Shown: positions 51,318 through 60,890 of the stretch, one piece after another
How positions within the stretch are numbered: position 1 is the stretch's first letter
Layout of the letters: every line of letters starts with the position of its first letter
Assembly (NCBI GenBank): GCA_015065765.1
Contig: SVPP01000009.1
Location: 38,366 to 102,365, forward strand
DNA from: Oscillospiraceae bacterium
GTDB lineage: Bacteria; Bacillota; Clostridia; Oscillospirales; Acutalibacteraceae
Reading direction: 5' to 3'
DNA length: 64,000 bases
Translations under genes and position numbers: made by a program
Notes under the pieces: model-generated
Told to the model about the DNA's origin: nothing
What the model saw: the letters and a program-made list of their open reading frames with translations, nothing else
Database searches by the model: none

Positions 51318-52028
51318 TTACCCTTTTCTTGCAACAATTGTAACAACATTTGTTGATAAATCAGCAGTGCAATTATCTCTCGGGATATCATAGCGTTGAG
51401 AAACAACTGTCTTTTTTAAAACTTCCCAACCACCAAAAATATTTTCCAACAATTCTTCAAGCTCAGATGTTTTCAGATTAACTTCAAATTGAGGAACAAG
51501 AGCTACTCCTGTCTCCTTGTTTTTCTCATTTACTTCTGAATTTATTATCATACAGATAATACCGTTTTGCTTTGTACCTTTTTGAATTTCTGAAAGCTTG
51601 TTTTCAAAAGCTTTTTCAGAAACAATGTGTTCAAGTGCGGAAACTGCTAAAATAAAATCATAATGATCTTCCTCTATGTCAAAATCATCAATTGATGAAA
51701 CAATTCCGTTGATGTTTTTTTCCACATTGTATCTGATGCTATTATTTTTAAGTTCTTCGATTGCAAAATCAAGTATATCAACGCAATCGATTCTGCATGA
51801 AATATCAGAAAAATTCTGTGCAATGGGAATACAGTTTCTTCCCACACCCGAACCCAAATCAAGCACATTAAGTTCAGTATAATCTTCAAAAAGAGGAAGA
51901 ATATCAAGAACTGTTTTGACAGGTTTATGCAACCAGCTTCCACTTTCAAATAACTTTGCAGTTGAATAAATTTCTATGTGAGAAGCCTTTTCGGCTTCTC
52001 TTATTTTATCTATAGATTTCTCCATCAT
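51318..52028 (-). CDS. SAM-dependent methyltransferase
   Basis: A 236-residue class I methyltransferase. Motif I is LNVLDLGSGVGRNCIPIA near 54-71, followed by CRIDCVDILDFAIEELK for the second strand and DFILAVSALEHIVSEKAF for motif IV. The N-terminal HIEIYSTAKLFESGSWLHKP segment resembles TehB-like methyltransferases. The substrate is unknown. The start codon directly abuts the stop of the mannosidase gene. Confidence 0.88.
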   Translation of the reverse strand: MMEKSIDKIREAEKASHIEIYSTAKLFESGSWLHKPVKTVLDILPLFEDYTELNVLDLGSGVGRNCIPIAQNFSDISCRIDCVDILDFAIEELKNNSIRYNVEKNINGIVSSIDDFDIEEDHYDFILAVSALEHIVSEKAFENKLSEIQKGTKQNGIICMIINSEVNEKNKETGVALVPQFEVNLKTSELEELLENIFGGWEVLKKTVVSQRYDIPRDNCTADLSTNVVTIVARKG

Positions 52029-54455
52029 TTAACACTCCGTCAGTTCGCACTCACAAATTTTTTCACCGCATATCCTGAAGGATTTCACCTCAAAAGGAGT
52101 GAAAGAACTTTTAAATGTATTGTTCTGAATTTTCAATTCTGTTTCTGCTTTTTCATCAGTTGAATTATAAAGATGTACACGGATGTCACCATTTGCAAGC
52201 TTCTTGTAGCCTGTCATTATAACATTTTCATTTGTTACAAGAACTGATGTATCTTTCTTTTCACCATTTCCTGAGGGGAAGAATGCAAGTGCATATGCAG
52301 ACTGATTATAGCTTTCTGCATCCTTGTCAAGGTGCGAAACATCTGTTGTCAGACGAAAATCGAACTCACGCTCGCCCATATCGATGTGATTTGAGAAACG
52401 GTCTCTATCGACAATTTTTCTGTCTCTGATAGGATGTGCAGAGTAAACTGCGGTGCGAAGAAGCGAAATATTAATTTCATTGTTGTCTGCACTGTAACCA
52501 TGCGTGCCTCTGTTGAGAATTGCAAAACCTTTTTCGTTCTCAAATAATCCGCACCATTTCTGGCACACAACCTCTTTTCCTTCTTTCTCCATTTCTTCCC
52601 TGCCGAATGCCATCTGAGAAATTGCCTTGGGATTTTCAAAAGGAGTTGAGAAGGAAAGTTTGAACATTGTGTTCACATCATTGATGAAAGTTTTTACATT
52701 GATGTCAATATATGAATCATTTTTCGGAATCGAATATGTAACGAGAGCAAAAGAATTTCTATTCTTAAAGGTTGCCTGAATTTTACATCTGACATTACCG
52801 TTTTCAATGACTCTTACGTTTTCGAAACCTTCATCAGCATAACCGTTAAAAGCATTTGCTTCTTTCTTTGATGCAAGAACAAATTCGCCGATTTTTTCGT
52901 TGAAGCTGTCGACTGTCATGCCCCACGGGTCTTCATTGTCTTTATATACATTTATTTTTGCACTGTCTGAATTTATGTAATCAGTTCCATTTACACAGTA
53001 TTTTTCAAGAAGTCCTGTCACTTTACTGATGCAAACTTCCATTTTGTTATTTTTAATTACAAAATGAGTTTCTGTTTCTTCGCATTTTTGGATAGGTCTG
53101 CGTTCAGCGGAAATTCTCTTCAGCTCACAGTCAAAACGATTTATGCACATAGGCTCAAGCTCTGCACGGAAAACAACTCTCTTGCGCCAATCAAGATTGA
53201 GATTTGATTCTTCCTGCTCATTCTGTGTAGGAAGATGATTTCCTTTTTCATCACGTACAGTAACAATCGTTACCTCGTTATCATTCCAGTTCTGGTCTTC
53301 AAGCTGAAACTCCACTTCAATATCCTGAACGACCTTGTACGGATTCGGATTGAATACAAGAACAGGTACTTCGCCCATTTTGCCTTCTTTCTGACCCTCG
53401 CAAAGTCTGAAGAATGCCTTTGCACAGATTTGTGAGGTGATTTCACGGCCGTAATTCAGAAGTCTTATTGAATCTTCTTCAGCGCTTTTAATCATCGAGC
53501 CGGGAAGAACATCGTGAAATTCACAGAAAAGCAAAGCTTTTTCCGCTTTTTCAAGTTCCCTTTCATCGTAAGAAATCCCGCTGACAACAATCATTTTTTC
53601 CGCAAGTGAAAGGTCATTTTCAAGTGCTCTGTGTAGCTGCTTTATTCTCACCATAGAAGTATAACAACCCACCATGCAGTGTACCATTGACCTGTCAATC
53701 ACTGTTTTAAGCTTTGATTTATCAACCAGACTGAAATATTCATCGCACGAAGAATGCTTTACAAGAATATCTTTATGGCTTTCCATATATTCCTTGATTT
53801 TATCAAGGTCCATTTTTGACGGCCCGCCGCCATGGTCTCCGATTCCCCATGCAAGAAGATTAGGTCCGTCAACGGCATCATCAAAAAATCTATCAATTTT
53901 TTCCGTAGACTTACCCTTACCTGAGTTATATCCGCCGTAAGCTCTGTGCCCGATAATTTCACTGCCGTCATAGCCTTTCCAGATAAAATTTTCTTCATCA
54001 ACAATATTGTACGGACGATGGAAAATATAATGCTCGAAACCGCTTTTCTTAAGAATCTGCACAAGTCCCCTTGTATGTCCGAAGGAATCAAAATTTACTG
54101 CGGTTTTCGTTCTGATACCGAATTTCTCCGTAAAATATCGTGTGCCGATTTCCATCTGACGGATAAAAGATTCTCCCGAAGGCATAACACAGTCGGGCTG
54201 TAAATACCAACCTCCCATAATGTGCCATTTGCCTTCTTTGACAAGCTTTTGAATTTTCACAAAAAGCTCCGGCTCATTCTCTTCAACCCATTCGTACAAA
54301 ACAGATTCATTGTGGTTGAATATAAAGCCGTCATATTCTTCACAGAATTTTGCAGCAACACGGAAAGTAGAAATAGCTTCAGCCATTCCCTCTTGTCTTT
54401 GCCAGAGCCATACCGGATCTAAATGTGCATTGCAAAGCAAATAAAATTCTTTCAT
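52029..54455 (-). CDS. GH38 alpha-mannosidase
   Basis: An 808-residue intracellular glycosidase. The catalytic domain starts at the N-terminus with NAHLDPVWLWQRQEG near 9-23, which binds zinc, and NFDSFGHTRG near 120 carries the nucleophile Asp. WGIGDHGGGPSKMDLD near 220 is also typical, followed by the helical and beta-sandwich domains. There is no signal peptide. The start at 54455 follows AGAGGTGAT; a much longer frame upstream was rejected because it crosses the promoter. It may degrade imported mannosides or N-glycan fragments. Confidence 0.94.
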   Translation of the reverse strand: MKEFYLLCNAHLDPVWLWQRQEGMAEAISTFRVAAKFCEEYDGFIFNHNESVLYEWVEENEPELFVKIQKLVKEGKWHIMGGWYLQPDCVMPSGESFIRQMEIGTRYFTEKFGIRTKTAVNFDSFGHTRGLVQILKKSGFEHYIFHRPYNIVDEENFIWKGYDGSEIIGHRAYGGYNSGKGKSTEKIDRFFDDAVDGPNLLAWGIGDHGGGPSKMDLDKIKEYMESHKDILVKHSSCDEYFSLVDKSKLKTVIDRSMVHCMVGCYTSMVRIKQLHRALENDLSLAEKMIVVSGISYDERELEKAEKALLFCEFHDVLPGSMIKSAEEDSIRLLNYGREITSQICAKAFFRLCEGQKEGKMGEVPVLVFNPNPYKVVQDIEVEFQLEDQNWNDNEVTIVTVRDEKGNHLPTQNEQEESNLNLDWRKRVVFRAELEPMCINRFDCELKRISAERRPIQKCEETETHFVIKNNKMEVCISKVTGLLEKYCVNGTDYINSDSAKINVYKDNEDPWGMTVDSFNEKIGEFVLASKKEANAFNGYADEGFENVRVIENGNVRCKIQATFKNRNSFALVTYSIPKNDSYIDINVKTFINDVNTMFKLSFSTPFENPKAISQMAFGREEMEKEGKEVVCQKWCGLFENEKGFAILNRGTHGYSADNNEINISLLRTAVYSAHPIRDRKIVDRDRFSNHIDMGEREFDFRLTTDVSHLDKDAESYNQSAYALAFFPSGNGEKKDTSVLVTNENVIMTGYKKLANGDIRVHLYNSTDEKAETELKIQNNTFKSSFTPFEVKSFRICGEKICECELTEC

Positions 54456-54474
54456 GGCTATCACCTCTGACAAA

Positions 54475-54503
54475 AGTATAACATAATACGTGCTTAAAAA
54501 CAA
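54475..54503 (-). promoter_or_regulatory. Promoter of the GH38 operon
   Basis: Read on the minus strand: TTGTTT, 17-base spacer, TATACT, 20 bases before the start codon at 54455. Confidence 0.7.
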
Positions 54504-54519
54504 TTTTATTTTTTCTATA

Positions 54520-54548
54520 TTGAAAAGTAAGTAAAAATATGTTAGAAT
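54520..54548 (+). promoter_or_regulatory. Promoter of the CARF-nuclease gene
   Basis: TTGAAA, 17-base spacer, TAGAAT, 39 bases before the ATG at 54587. The gene thus has its own promoter, divergent from the GH38 operon. Confidence 0.7.
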
Positions 54549-54586
54549 CTGCATATATTTACAGAAAGCAGAAGGAAGATTCAAAA

Positions 54587-55861
54587 ATGACCTTTGTAGA
54601 ATTTTTTGATAAGGATGCGGTTGAAAACATCTGTGCCTGTCTTGCACATAAGCCTGACAAGGTGATATTTTTAGGTGCTGATAAAAAGAAAATGGAAAGA
54701 CATATCGTCCGGTACAAAAAGATTTTTGAAGAAAGAAATATTGATATTGATTTTGCTGTACCAAGATCTGTTACAAAAAATAATATTCAGACTATGGTAA
54801 ATATTCTCACGCAAATAGTAGAAGAAAATGATGATTGTGTTTTCGGACTTACAGGCGGCGAAGACCTGCATCTTGTTGCTATGGGAATTGTATATGAGCG
54901 CTATAAGGATACAAAAAATATTCAGATGCATCGCTTTAATCTGAAAAACAACACAATTGTTGACTGTGATATGGACGGCAAAACTATTCTTGAAGAGACC
55001 CTTCCCTCACTGACAGTACAGGAAAACATACGCATTTATGGCGGCGATGTGATTTATGAATATGAAAAAGCAGGTACTACGTATCAGTGGGAATATACTG
55101 AAGATTTCGTTTCAGACATCAATACCATGTGGGAAATCTGCAGAGAAACTCCAAGGAAGTGGAATACACACATCGGCATTTTTGCAAAAGCTGAAACACT
55201 GAAAAAAGAACTCGATCCTCTGCTCTGCACAAAAGTCAAAATGGAAGATCTTAAGGAGCAAATGGATGTAACGGGTGTTACATTGTCAACGCTTAAATCT
55301 CTTGCCCGGAAGTTATATTTTGAAGGACTTATTCTTGAACATAAAATCGATGAAGAAGAATTCTTTGTCACCTACAAAGATGAGCAGGTTAAACGATGCC
55401 TTACAAAAGCAGGTCAGGTGCTTGAAATGAAAATGAGCATTCTTCTTATGAATGCCAAGGATAAAAAGGGTAATCTGATTTATAACGACGTTGTAAATGG
55501 TGTTTACATTGATTGGGACGGAAAAATCCATGAAAACTCTGATATACCTGATACAGCGAATGAAATTGATGTTCTGGCAATGCGTGGAACAATTCCCATT
55601 TTCATCTCCTGCAAAAACGGAAAAGTTTCTATAGACGAACTTTTCAAGCTTAACTCTGTAGCTGAACAATTCGGTGGTCAGTATGCTCAGAAAATCCTTC
55701 TTGCACCCGGACTCTATAAAAATGAGCTACCGCAATATGAATATCTTTTCCAGCGTGCTGAAGATATGCACATAAGAGTTATTGATAGTATCAGACATGA
55801 TTTAAATGAATTATCAGATGAAAAGATTATAAAGCTTTTTAATAATCTTTGGAATTTATAA
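54587..55861 (+). CDS. Stand-alone CARF-domain nuclease (Card1/Can2-like, DUF1887)
   Basis: A 424-residue protein with an N-terminal CARF domain (1 to about 150), where FGLTGGEDLHLVAMG (G90, G91, E92, D93) forms the ligand pocket region, a winged-helix-like linker at about 215-275, and a C-terminal PD-(D/E)xK nuclease with ANEIDVLAMR (E326, D328) and FISCKNGKV (K343). This is the layout of Card1/Can2, which cut nucleic acid when bound by cyclic tetra-adenylate from type III CRISPR systems. AGAAGGAAG precedes the ATG. No cas gene or CRISPR array is in the window, so the activating signal is unclear. Confidence 0.88.
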   Translation: MTFVEFFDKDAVENICACLAHKPDKVIFLGADKKKMERHIVRYKKIFEERNIDIDFAVPRSVTKNNIQTMVNILTQIVEENDDCVFGLTGGEDLHLVAMGIVYERYKDTKNIQMHRFNLKNNTIVDCDMDGKTILEETLPSLTVQENIRIYGGDVIYEYEKAGTTYQWEYTEDFVSDINTMWEICRETPRKWNTHIGIFAKAETLKKELDPLLCTKVKMEDLKEQMDVTGVTLSTLKSLARKLYFEGLILEHKIDEEEFFVTYKDEQVKRCLTKAGQVLEMKMSILLMNAKDKKGNLIYNDVVNGVYIDWDGKIHENSDIPDTANEIDVLAMRGTIPIFISCKNGKVSIDELFKLNSVAEQFGGQYAQKILLAPGLYKNELPQYEYLFQRAEDMHIRVIDSIRHDLNELSDEKIIKLFNNLWNL

Positions 55862-55862
55862 C

Positions 55863-55902
55863 AAAAAGCTGTATCACCAAGAGTGATACAGCTTTATTTT
55901 TA
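55863..55902. terminator. Bidirectional terminator between convergent genes
   Basis: AAAGCTGTATCAC and its perfect complement (55883-55895) form a 13-bp stem around CAAGA, flanked by A and T runs. It serves the CARF nuclease and the pyrophosphatase. Confidence 0.9.
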
Positions 55903-56430
55903 TCTGCAGAAGTTTTCAATGTAGTTATCAAGAGATTTCCTGATAACCTCAATTGCTGCTTCTCTTCCGTTGACTTCACCGGAGTCAGTTTCTTTTCCTT
56001 CAAGAGCTTTGTAAACAGAAAAGAAATGCTTCATTTCATTGAAGATATGAGGAGGCAAATCGGAAATATCTTTATACCCATGATATGTTGGGTCACCAAA
56101 AGGAATAGCTATAATTTTTTCATCATGCTTTCCGCCATCTATCATAGAAATATAGCCGATTGGATAACATCTGACTAAGCTCATAGGTTCAAGTGAGGTT
56201 GAACAAAGCACAAGCACATCAAGAGGGTCCTCATCATCGCCGTAAGAACGGGGAATAAAGCCATAGTTTGCAGGATAATGTGTTGATGTGTACAGTATGC
56301 GGTCAAGCATAAGCAAACCAGTTTCTTTATCAAGCTCGTATTTTTTCTTGCTACCTTTGGGTATTTCAATTACCGCAACAAAATCTTCTGGGGTAATTCT
56401 TTTCGGATCAATATCGTGCCATATATTCAT
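55900..56430 (-). CDS. ppa: Inorganic pyrophosphatase, family I
   Basis: Hydrolyses pyrophosphate to drive biosynthesis. It is 176 residues, typical of the family. Active-site segments are IEIPKGSKKKYE near 21-32, YPANYGFIPRSYGDDEDPLD near 52-71 with the DxDPxD signature, and KIIAIPFGDP near 104. It is monocistronic and convergent with the CARF nuclease gene. Confidence 0.95.
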   Translation of the reverse strand: MNIWHDIDPKRITPEDFVAVIEIPKGSKKKYELDKETGLLMLDRILYTSTHYPANYGFIPRSYGDDEDPLDVLVLCSTSLEPMSLVRCYPIGYISMIDGGKHDEKIIAIPFGDPTYHGYKDISDLPPHIFNEMKHFFSVYKALEGKETDSGEVNGREAAIEVIRKSLDNYIENFCR

Positions 56431-56556
56431 AAAATCATTCCTTTATCTTTTTTCTCATTTTATCATATACGGGTATAATTGTAAAGAAAAAAATATCTTT
56501 ACCGGTTGAAAAGCAAAAGTTTTTATAATAAAATAAATATTTTTTTTGATTTTTTA

Positions 56557-56585
56557 TTGAAATTTTTAGTGAAATGTTATAAAAT
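56557..56585 (+). promoter_or_regulatory. Promoter of the PRTase-like gene
   Basis: TTGAAA, 17-base spacer, TAAAAT, 30 bases before the ATG at 56616. Confidence 0.72.
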
Positions 56586-56615
56586 AAGATATCAGCAAAA
56601 CAAGGAGGTCATTTT

Positions 56616-57260
56616 ATGCCAACCGACAAAGCATTAAAAATCAAAGCTAAAAGAAAAAATCTTTATCTGAGAGTTGCTGAAGGACATTTTGCCACAAGCC
56701 GTTCTCACTCAAACTATTATATAGATGTTGCAGCACAGAAATCCCGTCTTTCAGAAGCAACAGCAATTGCAGAAGAACTTGCAAGCGATTACAAGTTCAA
56801 AACAAAAATTGTTGATACTATTCTTTGCATTGACGGCACAGAGGTTATCGGCACATGCCTGGCACGCGAGCTTACCAAAAACAATTTTATGAATATCAAT
56901 GCCCATCAGACAATCTACATTGTAACTCCCGAAACGATCGGTGGCTCACAGCTTCTTTTCAGAGACAATATTGTTCCCATGATTCAGGGCAAGCATGTTC
57001 TTGTACTCTCCGTCAATGTTGCAACCGGTTTCACTGCAAAGGCTGCAATTGATGCTGTTAAATACTACGGTGGCGAGGTTGTAGGTGTAGCATCTATTTT
57101 TGCAACTGAGGAAGAATGCGACGGCTATGAAGTAGCCTCTGTTTTCAATCCCGGCGATTTGCCCGGATATTTCTCATGTTCAGCTCACGAATGTCCGCTT
57201 TGCAAACAAGGCAAAAAGTTGGATGCTCTTATCAACAGCCACGGATTTTCTAAACTTTAA
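56616..57260 (+). CDS. Orotate phosphoribosyltransferase-like protein with altered PRPP loop
   Basis: A 214-residue type I PRTase fold resembling PyrE. The strand and loop that bind PRPP read VLVLSVNVATGFTAKAAIDA near 128-147, where active enzymes have two acidic residues and then a Thr-Thr-Gly or Ala-Thr-Gly loop; here both acids are Ser and Asn or nearby neutral residues. The C-terminus adds CSAHECPLCKQGKK, a possible zinc site not found in plain PyrE. It may bind rather than convert a nucleotide, or use another substrate. CAAGGAGG precedes the ATG. Monocistronic. Confidence 0.72.
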   Translation: MPTDKALKIKAKRKNLYLRVAEGHFATSRSHSNYYIDVAAQKSRLSEATAIAEELASDYKFKTKIVDTILCIDGTEVIGTCLARELTKNNFMNINAHQTIYIVTPETIGGSQLLFRDNIVPMIQGKHVLVLSVNVATGFTAKAAIDAVKYYGGEVVGVASIFATEEECDGYEVASVFNPGDLPGYFSCSAHECPLCKQGKKLDALINSHGFSKL

Positions 57261-57271
57261 ATCTTCAGAAC

Positions 57272-57316
57272 AAAAATAAAACCCGTATCACCTTTAAGTG
57301 ATACGGGTTTATTTTT
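57272..57316. terminator. Bidirectional terminator between the PRTase-like gene and rplQ
   Basis: AAACCCGTATCAC and its perfect complement form a 13-bp stem around CTTTAA, with T-rich tracts on both strands. It ends the ribosomal operon on the minus strand. Confidence 0.9.
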
Positions 57317-57341
57317 GTTTGTTAACGTATCTTAAGACAGC

Positions 57342-57683
57342 TTAGATGAGCTCGATGATGCACATCTCTGCAGCGTCACCGCGGCGAGGGCCTGTCTTGA
57401 TAATACGGCAATAGCCGCCGTTTACTTCCTTATATTTAGGAGCAACTTCATCAAACAATTTCTTAGCAACATCTTCTTTTGTAAGATATGCCAATACCTG
57501 ACGTTTTGATGCAAGAGAACCGTCTTTTGCGACTGTGATCATTTTCTCAGCCATTGAACGAACCTCTTTTGCTCTTGTAACGGTGGTTTCAATTTTGCCG
57601 TTCTCGATAAGATATGTTACCATTGCTCTGAGCATTGCCTTGCGATGATCGCTGGTTCTGCCGAGTTTTCTGGTACCTGGCAT
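57342..57683 (-). CDS. rplQ: 50S ribosomal protein L17
   Basis: A 113-residue large-subunit protein. It opens [20 protein letters not shown], the conserved L17 start, and ends with the [19 protein letters not shown] segment. It is the last gene of the ribosomal operon, just after rpoA, and is followed by a bidirectional terminator. Confidence 0.97.
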   Translation of the reverse strand: MPGTRKLGRTSDHRKAMLRAMVTYLIENGKIETTVTRAKEVRSMAEKMITVAKDGSLASKRQVLAYLTKEDVAKKLFDEVAPKYKEVNGGYCRIIKTGPRRGDAAEMCIIELI

Positions 57684-57697
57684 TTAAAATCACTCCT

Positions 57698-58648
57698 TTA
57701 TTCTTCTTCCGCGCGGAGCTCGAAACCAAGGGAGGACAACTTTGCAACAACCTCATCAAGAGATTTTCTGCCAAGGTTTCTAACCTTCATCATGTCATCC
57801 TCAGACTTGTTAATCAAGTCCTCAACTGTATTGATACCCGCTCTCTTCAAGCAGTTGAATGAGCGAACGGACAGGTCAAGTTCCTCAATGGTCATCTCTA
57901 AGATTTTCTCTTTACCGTTGTCATCTTTCTCGACCATAACCTCAGTATCGTATGCCTCATCTGAGAGGTCACCGAAGAGGTTGAGGTGCTCGTTGAGGAT
58001 CTTGGCTGCGAGAGAAACGGCTTCCTTAGCGGTAATTGTGCCGTTTGTCCACACTTCAAGTGTCAACTTGTCGTAGTCAGTGATCTGACCAACACGTGTG
58101 TTCTCAACTGTATAGTTAACCTTGATTACAGGTGTATAGATTGAGTCTATTGCAATTACGCCGATAACAGGCTGCATAATCTTCTTGTTACGCTCTGCTG
58201 AAACGTAGCCGCGACCCTTATCACAGGTCAACTCCATATACACATGAGCATTTTTGTCCAGAGAAGCAATGTGATGTTCGGGATTGATGATTTCAACTTC
58301 ACTGTCAGCTTTAATGTCGCCTGCAGTGATTTCGCCTTCACCGTCTGCCTCGATATACATTACTTTAGGACCGTCACCGTGGAATTTAAGGATTACTTCC
58401 TTAAGGTTAAGAACGATTTCTGTTACATCTTCCTTAACGCCCTCAATTGTCGAGAACTCATGGAGAACGTTATCAATTTTAACAGATGTAATTGCGTAAC
58501 CCGGGAGAGATGAGAGAAGAACTCTTCTCATGGAGTTACCAAGTGTAAGACCATAACCTCTCTCAAGGGGTTCAAGTACGAACTTACCGTATGTGCCATC
58601 GGCCTCATGTGCAAGTGTTTCAATTTTCGGTTTCTCTATTCCAATCAT
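57698..58648 (-). CDS. rpoA: RNA polymerase subunit alpha
   Basis: A 316-residue subunit that nucleates core RNA polymerase and contacts promoter UP elements. The N-terminal domain has [20 protein letters not shown] near 22-41 and VLLSSLPG. The C-terminal domain has [20 protein letters not shown] and [13 protein letters not shown]. Between rpsD and rplQ, the standard position. GAAGGAGG precedes the ATG. Confidence 0.98.
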   Translation of the reverse strand: MIGIEKPKIETLAHEADGTYGKFVLEPLERGYGLTLGNSMRRVLLSSLPGYAITSVKIDNVLHEFSTIEGVKEDVTEIVLNLKEVILKFHGDGPKVMYIEADGEGEITAGDIKADSEVEIINPEHHIASLDKNAHVYMELTCDKGRGYVSAERNKKIMQPVIGVIAIDSIYTPVIKVNYTVENTRVGQITDYDKLTLEVWTNGTITAKEAVSLAAKILNEHLNLFGDLSDEAYDTEVMVEKDDNGKEKILEMTIEELDLSVRSFNCLKRAGINTVEDLINKSEDDMMKVRNLGRKSLDEVVAKLSSLGFELRAEEE

Positions 58649-58741
58649 GTGAAAACCTCCTTCGTTATGATAGGTACTCTTTTAGCTTATGCGGCAAATA
58701 ATTCTCTTACCGCCAAACCCCATATCCGACTGTTCAGCGGA

Positions 58742-59368
58742 TTATTTAGAGTAGAACTCAACGATAAGATGTTCTTCAACGGGAGCTGCGATCTGATCAC
58801 GCTCGGGAAGAGTAACGATTTTTGCTGTTGCAGCTTCCTTGTTAAGATCGAGCCACTGGGGAACAGGACGAGATGCGTTTGCTTCAAGAACTGCCTTGAA
58901 TTTTTCGCTGTCCTTGCTCTTGCTCTTAATAGAAACCGTATCTCCTGCTTTGAGAAGATATGACGGAATATCAACTTTCTTTGAGTTTACTTCGTAGTGT
59001 CCATGAATTACAAGCTGTCTTGCTTCTGCTCTTGAGTTTGCCCAGCCAAGAAGATAAACTACGTTATCAAGTCTGCTTTCGCAAATTCTCAGAAGGTTTT
59101 CACCTGTAACACCCTGACGCTTTTCAGCCATCAGGAAATATTTATGGAACTGAACTTCATTAATGCCGTAGTAGCGTCTTGCCTGCTGCTTTGCACGAAG
59201 CTGCATGCCGTATTCTGAAACCTTCTTACGGCTCTGACCGTGCTGACCGGGTGCGTATGAACGACGTTCAAATGCGCATCTGTCTGTGTAGCATCTCTCA
59301 CCTTTAAGGAAGAGCTTTTTGCCTTCACGACGGCACAATTTACATACCGGACCGGTATATCTTGCCAT
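58742..59368 (-). CDS. rpsD: 30S ribosomal protein S4
   Basis: A 208-residue primary 16S-binding protein. [20 protein letters not shown] carries the N-terminal zinc-type Cys pair, with more cysteines in [12 protein letters not shown], so this is the zinc-containing form. The S4 RNA-binding domain has [17 protein letters not shown] near 94-110. GGAGGTG precedes the ATG. About 90 bases of untranslated sequence separate it from rpoA; no clear structure was found there. Confidence 0.97.
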   Translation of the reverse strand: MARYTGPVCKLCRREGKKLFLKGERCYTDRCAFERRSYAPGQHGQSRKKVSEYGMQLRAKQQARRYYGINEVQFHKYFLMAEKRQGVTGENLLRICESRLDNVVYLLGWANSRAEARQLVIHGHYEVNSKKVDIPSYLLKAGDTVSIKSKSKDSEKFKAVLEANASRPVPQWLDLNKEAATAKIVTLPERDQIAAPVEEHLIVEFYSK

Positions 59369-59392
59369 AATATTACACCTCCAAAAATTAGG

Positions 59393-59794
59393 TTATACGC
59401 GTCTTCTCTTGGGAGGACGGCAGCCGTTATGGGGAATAGGAGTAACGTCCTTGATCATTGTAACATCAAGGCCTGCTGTCTGCAATGCTCTGATTGCAGC
59501 TTCACGTCCCTGTCCGGGGCCTTTAACGTAAACCTCAACTGTTTTCATACCGTGATCGATAGCAACTTTCGCTGCTGTTTCTGCTGCTGTCTGTGCTGCG
59601 AAGGGAGTTGATTTTCTTGAGCCTCTGAAGCCCATTTCACCTGCACTTGCCCATGACACAGCATTACCCTGTGTATCGGTAATTGTTACGATAGTGTTGT
59701 TGAAGGTGGATTGAATGTGTGCTGCTCCGCGCTCAATGTTTTTGCGCTCACGGCGACGGCGTGTTGTGCCGGCTTTTTTTACTACTTTTGCCAT
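59393..59794 (-). CDS. rpsK: 30S ribosomal protein S11
   Basis: A 133-residue platform protein of the small subunit. [20 protein letters not shown] and [20 protein letters not shown] are the signature segments, and it ends [18 protein letters not shown] as in other bacteria. It lies between rpsM and rpsD. GAAGGAGG precedes the ATG. Confidence 0.98.
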   Translation of the reverse strand: MAKVVKKAGTTRRRRERKNIERGAAHIQSTFNNTIVTITDTQGNAVSWASAGEMGFRGSRKSTPFAAQTAAETAAKVAIDHGMKTVEVYVKGPGQGREAAIRALQTAGLDVTMIKDVTPIPHNGCRPPKRRRV

Positions 59795-59812
59795 TACTTA
59801 TTCCTCCTTCAA

Positions 59813-60181
59813 TTATTTCTTCTTGTTAGCTATTGTCTTCTTCGGACCCTTACGTGTACGTGCGTTTGTCTTTGAACGCTGTCCTCTTACGGGAAGACCC
59901 TTACGATGACGTACGCCACGATAGCAACCGATTTCGATAAGCCTTTTGATGTCAAATGCTGTTTCTCTTCTGAGGTCACCTTCAACCTTAACGTTGTGGT
60001 CGATGTACTCACGAAGCTTAGAAACGTCTTCTTCGGTCAAATCCTTAACTCTTGTGTCAGGATTGATACCTGTTGCTGCTATAATGTCACATGCAGTTTT
60101 GCGACCAATGCCGTAGATGTATGTGAGAGCGATTTCAACTCTTTTTTCTCTCGGCAGATCAACACCTGAAATACGTGCCAT
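59813..60181 (-). CDS. rpsM: 30S ribosomal protein S13
   Basis: A 122-residue head protein of the small subunit that contacts tRNA and 5S-side bridges. [20 protein letters not shown] and [13 protein letters not shown] start the protein, and [20 protein letters not shown] is the conserved C-terminal signature. It follows rpmJ by 37 bases. GGAGGTG precedes the ATG. Confidence 0.98.
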   Translation of the reverse strand: MARISGVDLPREKRVEIALTYIYGIGRKTACDIIAATGINPDTRVKDLTEEDVSKLREYIDHNVKVEGDLRRETAFDIKRLIEIGCYRGVRHRKGLPVRGQRSKTNARTRKGPKKTIANKKK

Positions 60182-60218
60182 TTGTCAGTTGCACCTCCAT
60201 TAAGTGGTTTGCGTCGGA

Positions 60219-60332
60219 TTAACCCTGACGCTGCTTGTGCTTGGGATTCTCACAGATAACCATGATTTTGCCCTTGCGTTTAATAATCTTGCACTTCTCG
60301 CAAATTTTCTTTACAGAAGGTCTGACTTTCAT
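60219..60332 (-). CDS. rpmJ: 50S ribosomal protein L36
   Basis: A 37-residue zinc-type L36. It reads [20 protein letters not shown], then [18 protein letters not shown] after that point, with the Cys-x2-Cys, Cys and His zinc ligands of the C+ form. GGAGG lies 8 bases before the ATG. It is placed between infA and rpsM, the usual order in Firmicutes. Confidence 0.96.
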   Translation of the reverse strand: MKVRPSVKKICEKCKIIKRKGKIMVICENPKHKQRQG

Positions 60333-60386
60333 AATTGAATACCTCCTAAAATACTTGCTTCGTATAGTATTTTACTATACTGTTTC

Positions 60387-60605
60387 TTATTTGGATCGCC
60401 ATGTAATACGACCACGAGTCAGGTCATATGGCGACATTTCTACTGTCACTTTATCTCCCGGAAGAATACGAATGTAGTTCATTCTGAGTTTTCCGGAAAT
60501 GTGAGCTAAGATCTTAACTCCGTTTTCCAATTCAACATTAAATGTTGCGTTGGGAAGAGCTTCGATAACGGTTCCTTCAACCTCTATCATATCCTGTTTG
60601 GACAT
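60387..60605 (-). CDS. infA: Translation initiation factor IF-1
   Basis: A 72-residue OB-fold factor that occupies the ribosomal A site during initiation. The start at 60605 ([11 protein letters not shown]) follows AGGAGG. The core [20 protein letters not shown] and the end [14 protein letters not shown] are typical. Confidence 0.97.
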   Translation of the reverse strand: MSKQDMIEVEGTVIEALPNATFNVELENGVKILAHISGKLRMNYIRILPGDKVTVEMSPYDLTRGRITWRSK

Positions 60606-60624
60606 AAACAAAACCTCCTGATGA

Positions 60625-60876
60625 TTACTTATCTGCCTCGGCTCTTATTCTGCCGAGTGCCTTCTTTAACCTTCCATTGGCTGCCATTTCTTCGGGTGAA
60701 AGCATGTATGAAGTCAATTCAATATGCTTTGGGTTCTTACGCTTGGGTTTTTCCACCCTACGTTCCTTCCCGTCGATGATGAAAACATGATTTTCATCAG
60801 ACCCGACAACCGCAAAAATATCGTTAGAATCGTGTCCGGCTTTCGACCTGACAACTCTGCCTACTTCTATTTCCAC
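60625..60876 (-). CDS. KOW domain RNA-binding protein
   Basis: An 83-residue protein of the L14e/KOW-like type found between map and infA in Clostridia. The start is taken as GTG ([18 protein letters not shown]) because AGAGGAGG lies 8 bases upstream; a TTG 18 bases earlier overlaps that site. The KOW strand [20 protein letters not shown] is followed by a basic PKRKNPKH segment and a helical tail. It probably binds rRNA or mRNA; its exact role is not known. Confidence 0.9.
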   Translation of the reverse strand: MEIEVGRVVRSKAGHDSNDIFAVVGSDENHVFIIDGKERRVEKPKRKNPKHIELTSYMLSPEEMAANGRLKKALGRIRAEADK

Positions 60877-60890
60877 CCTACGGCCTCCTC

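Noticed and set aside
54456..54764. An N-terminal extension of about 103 residues on the GH38 mannosidase
   Set aside because: It crosses both divergent promoters, has poor protein character, and the family motif begins right after the ATG at 54455.
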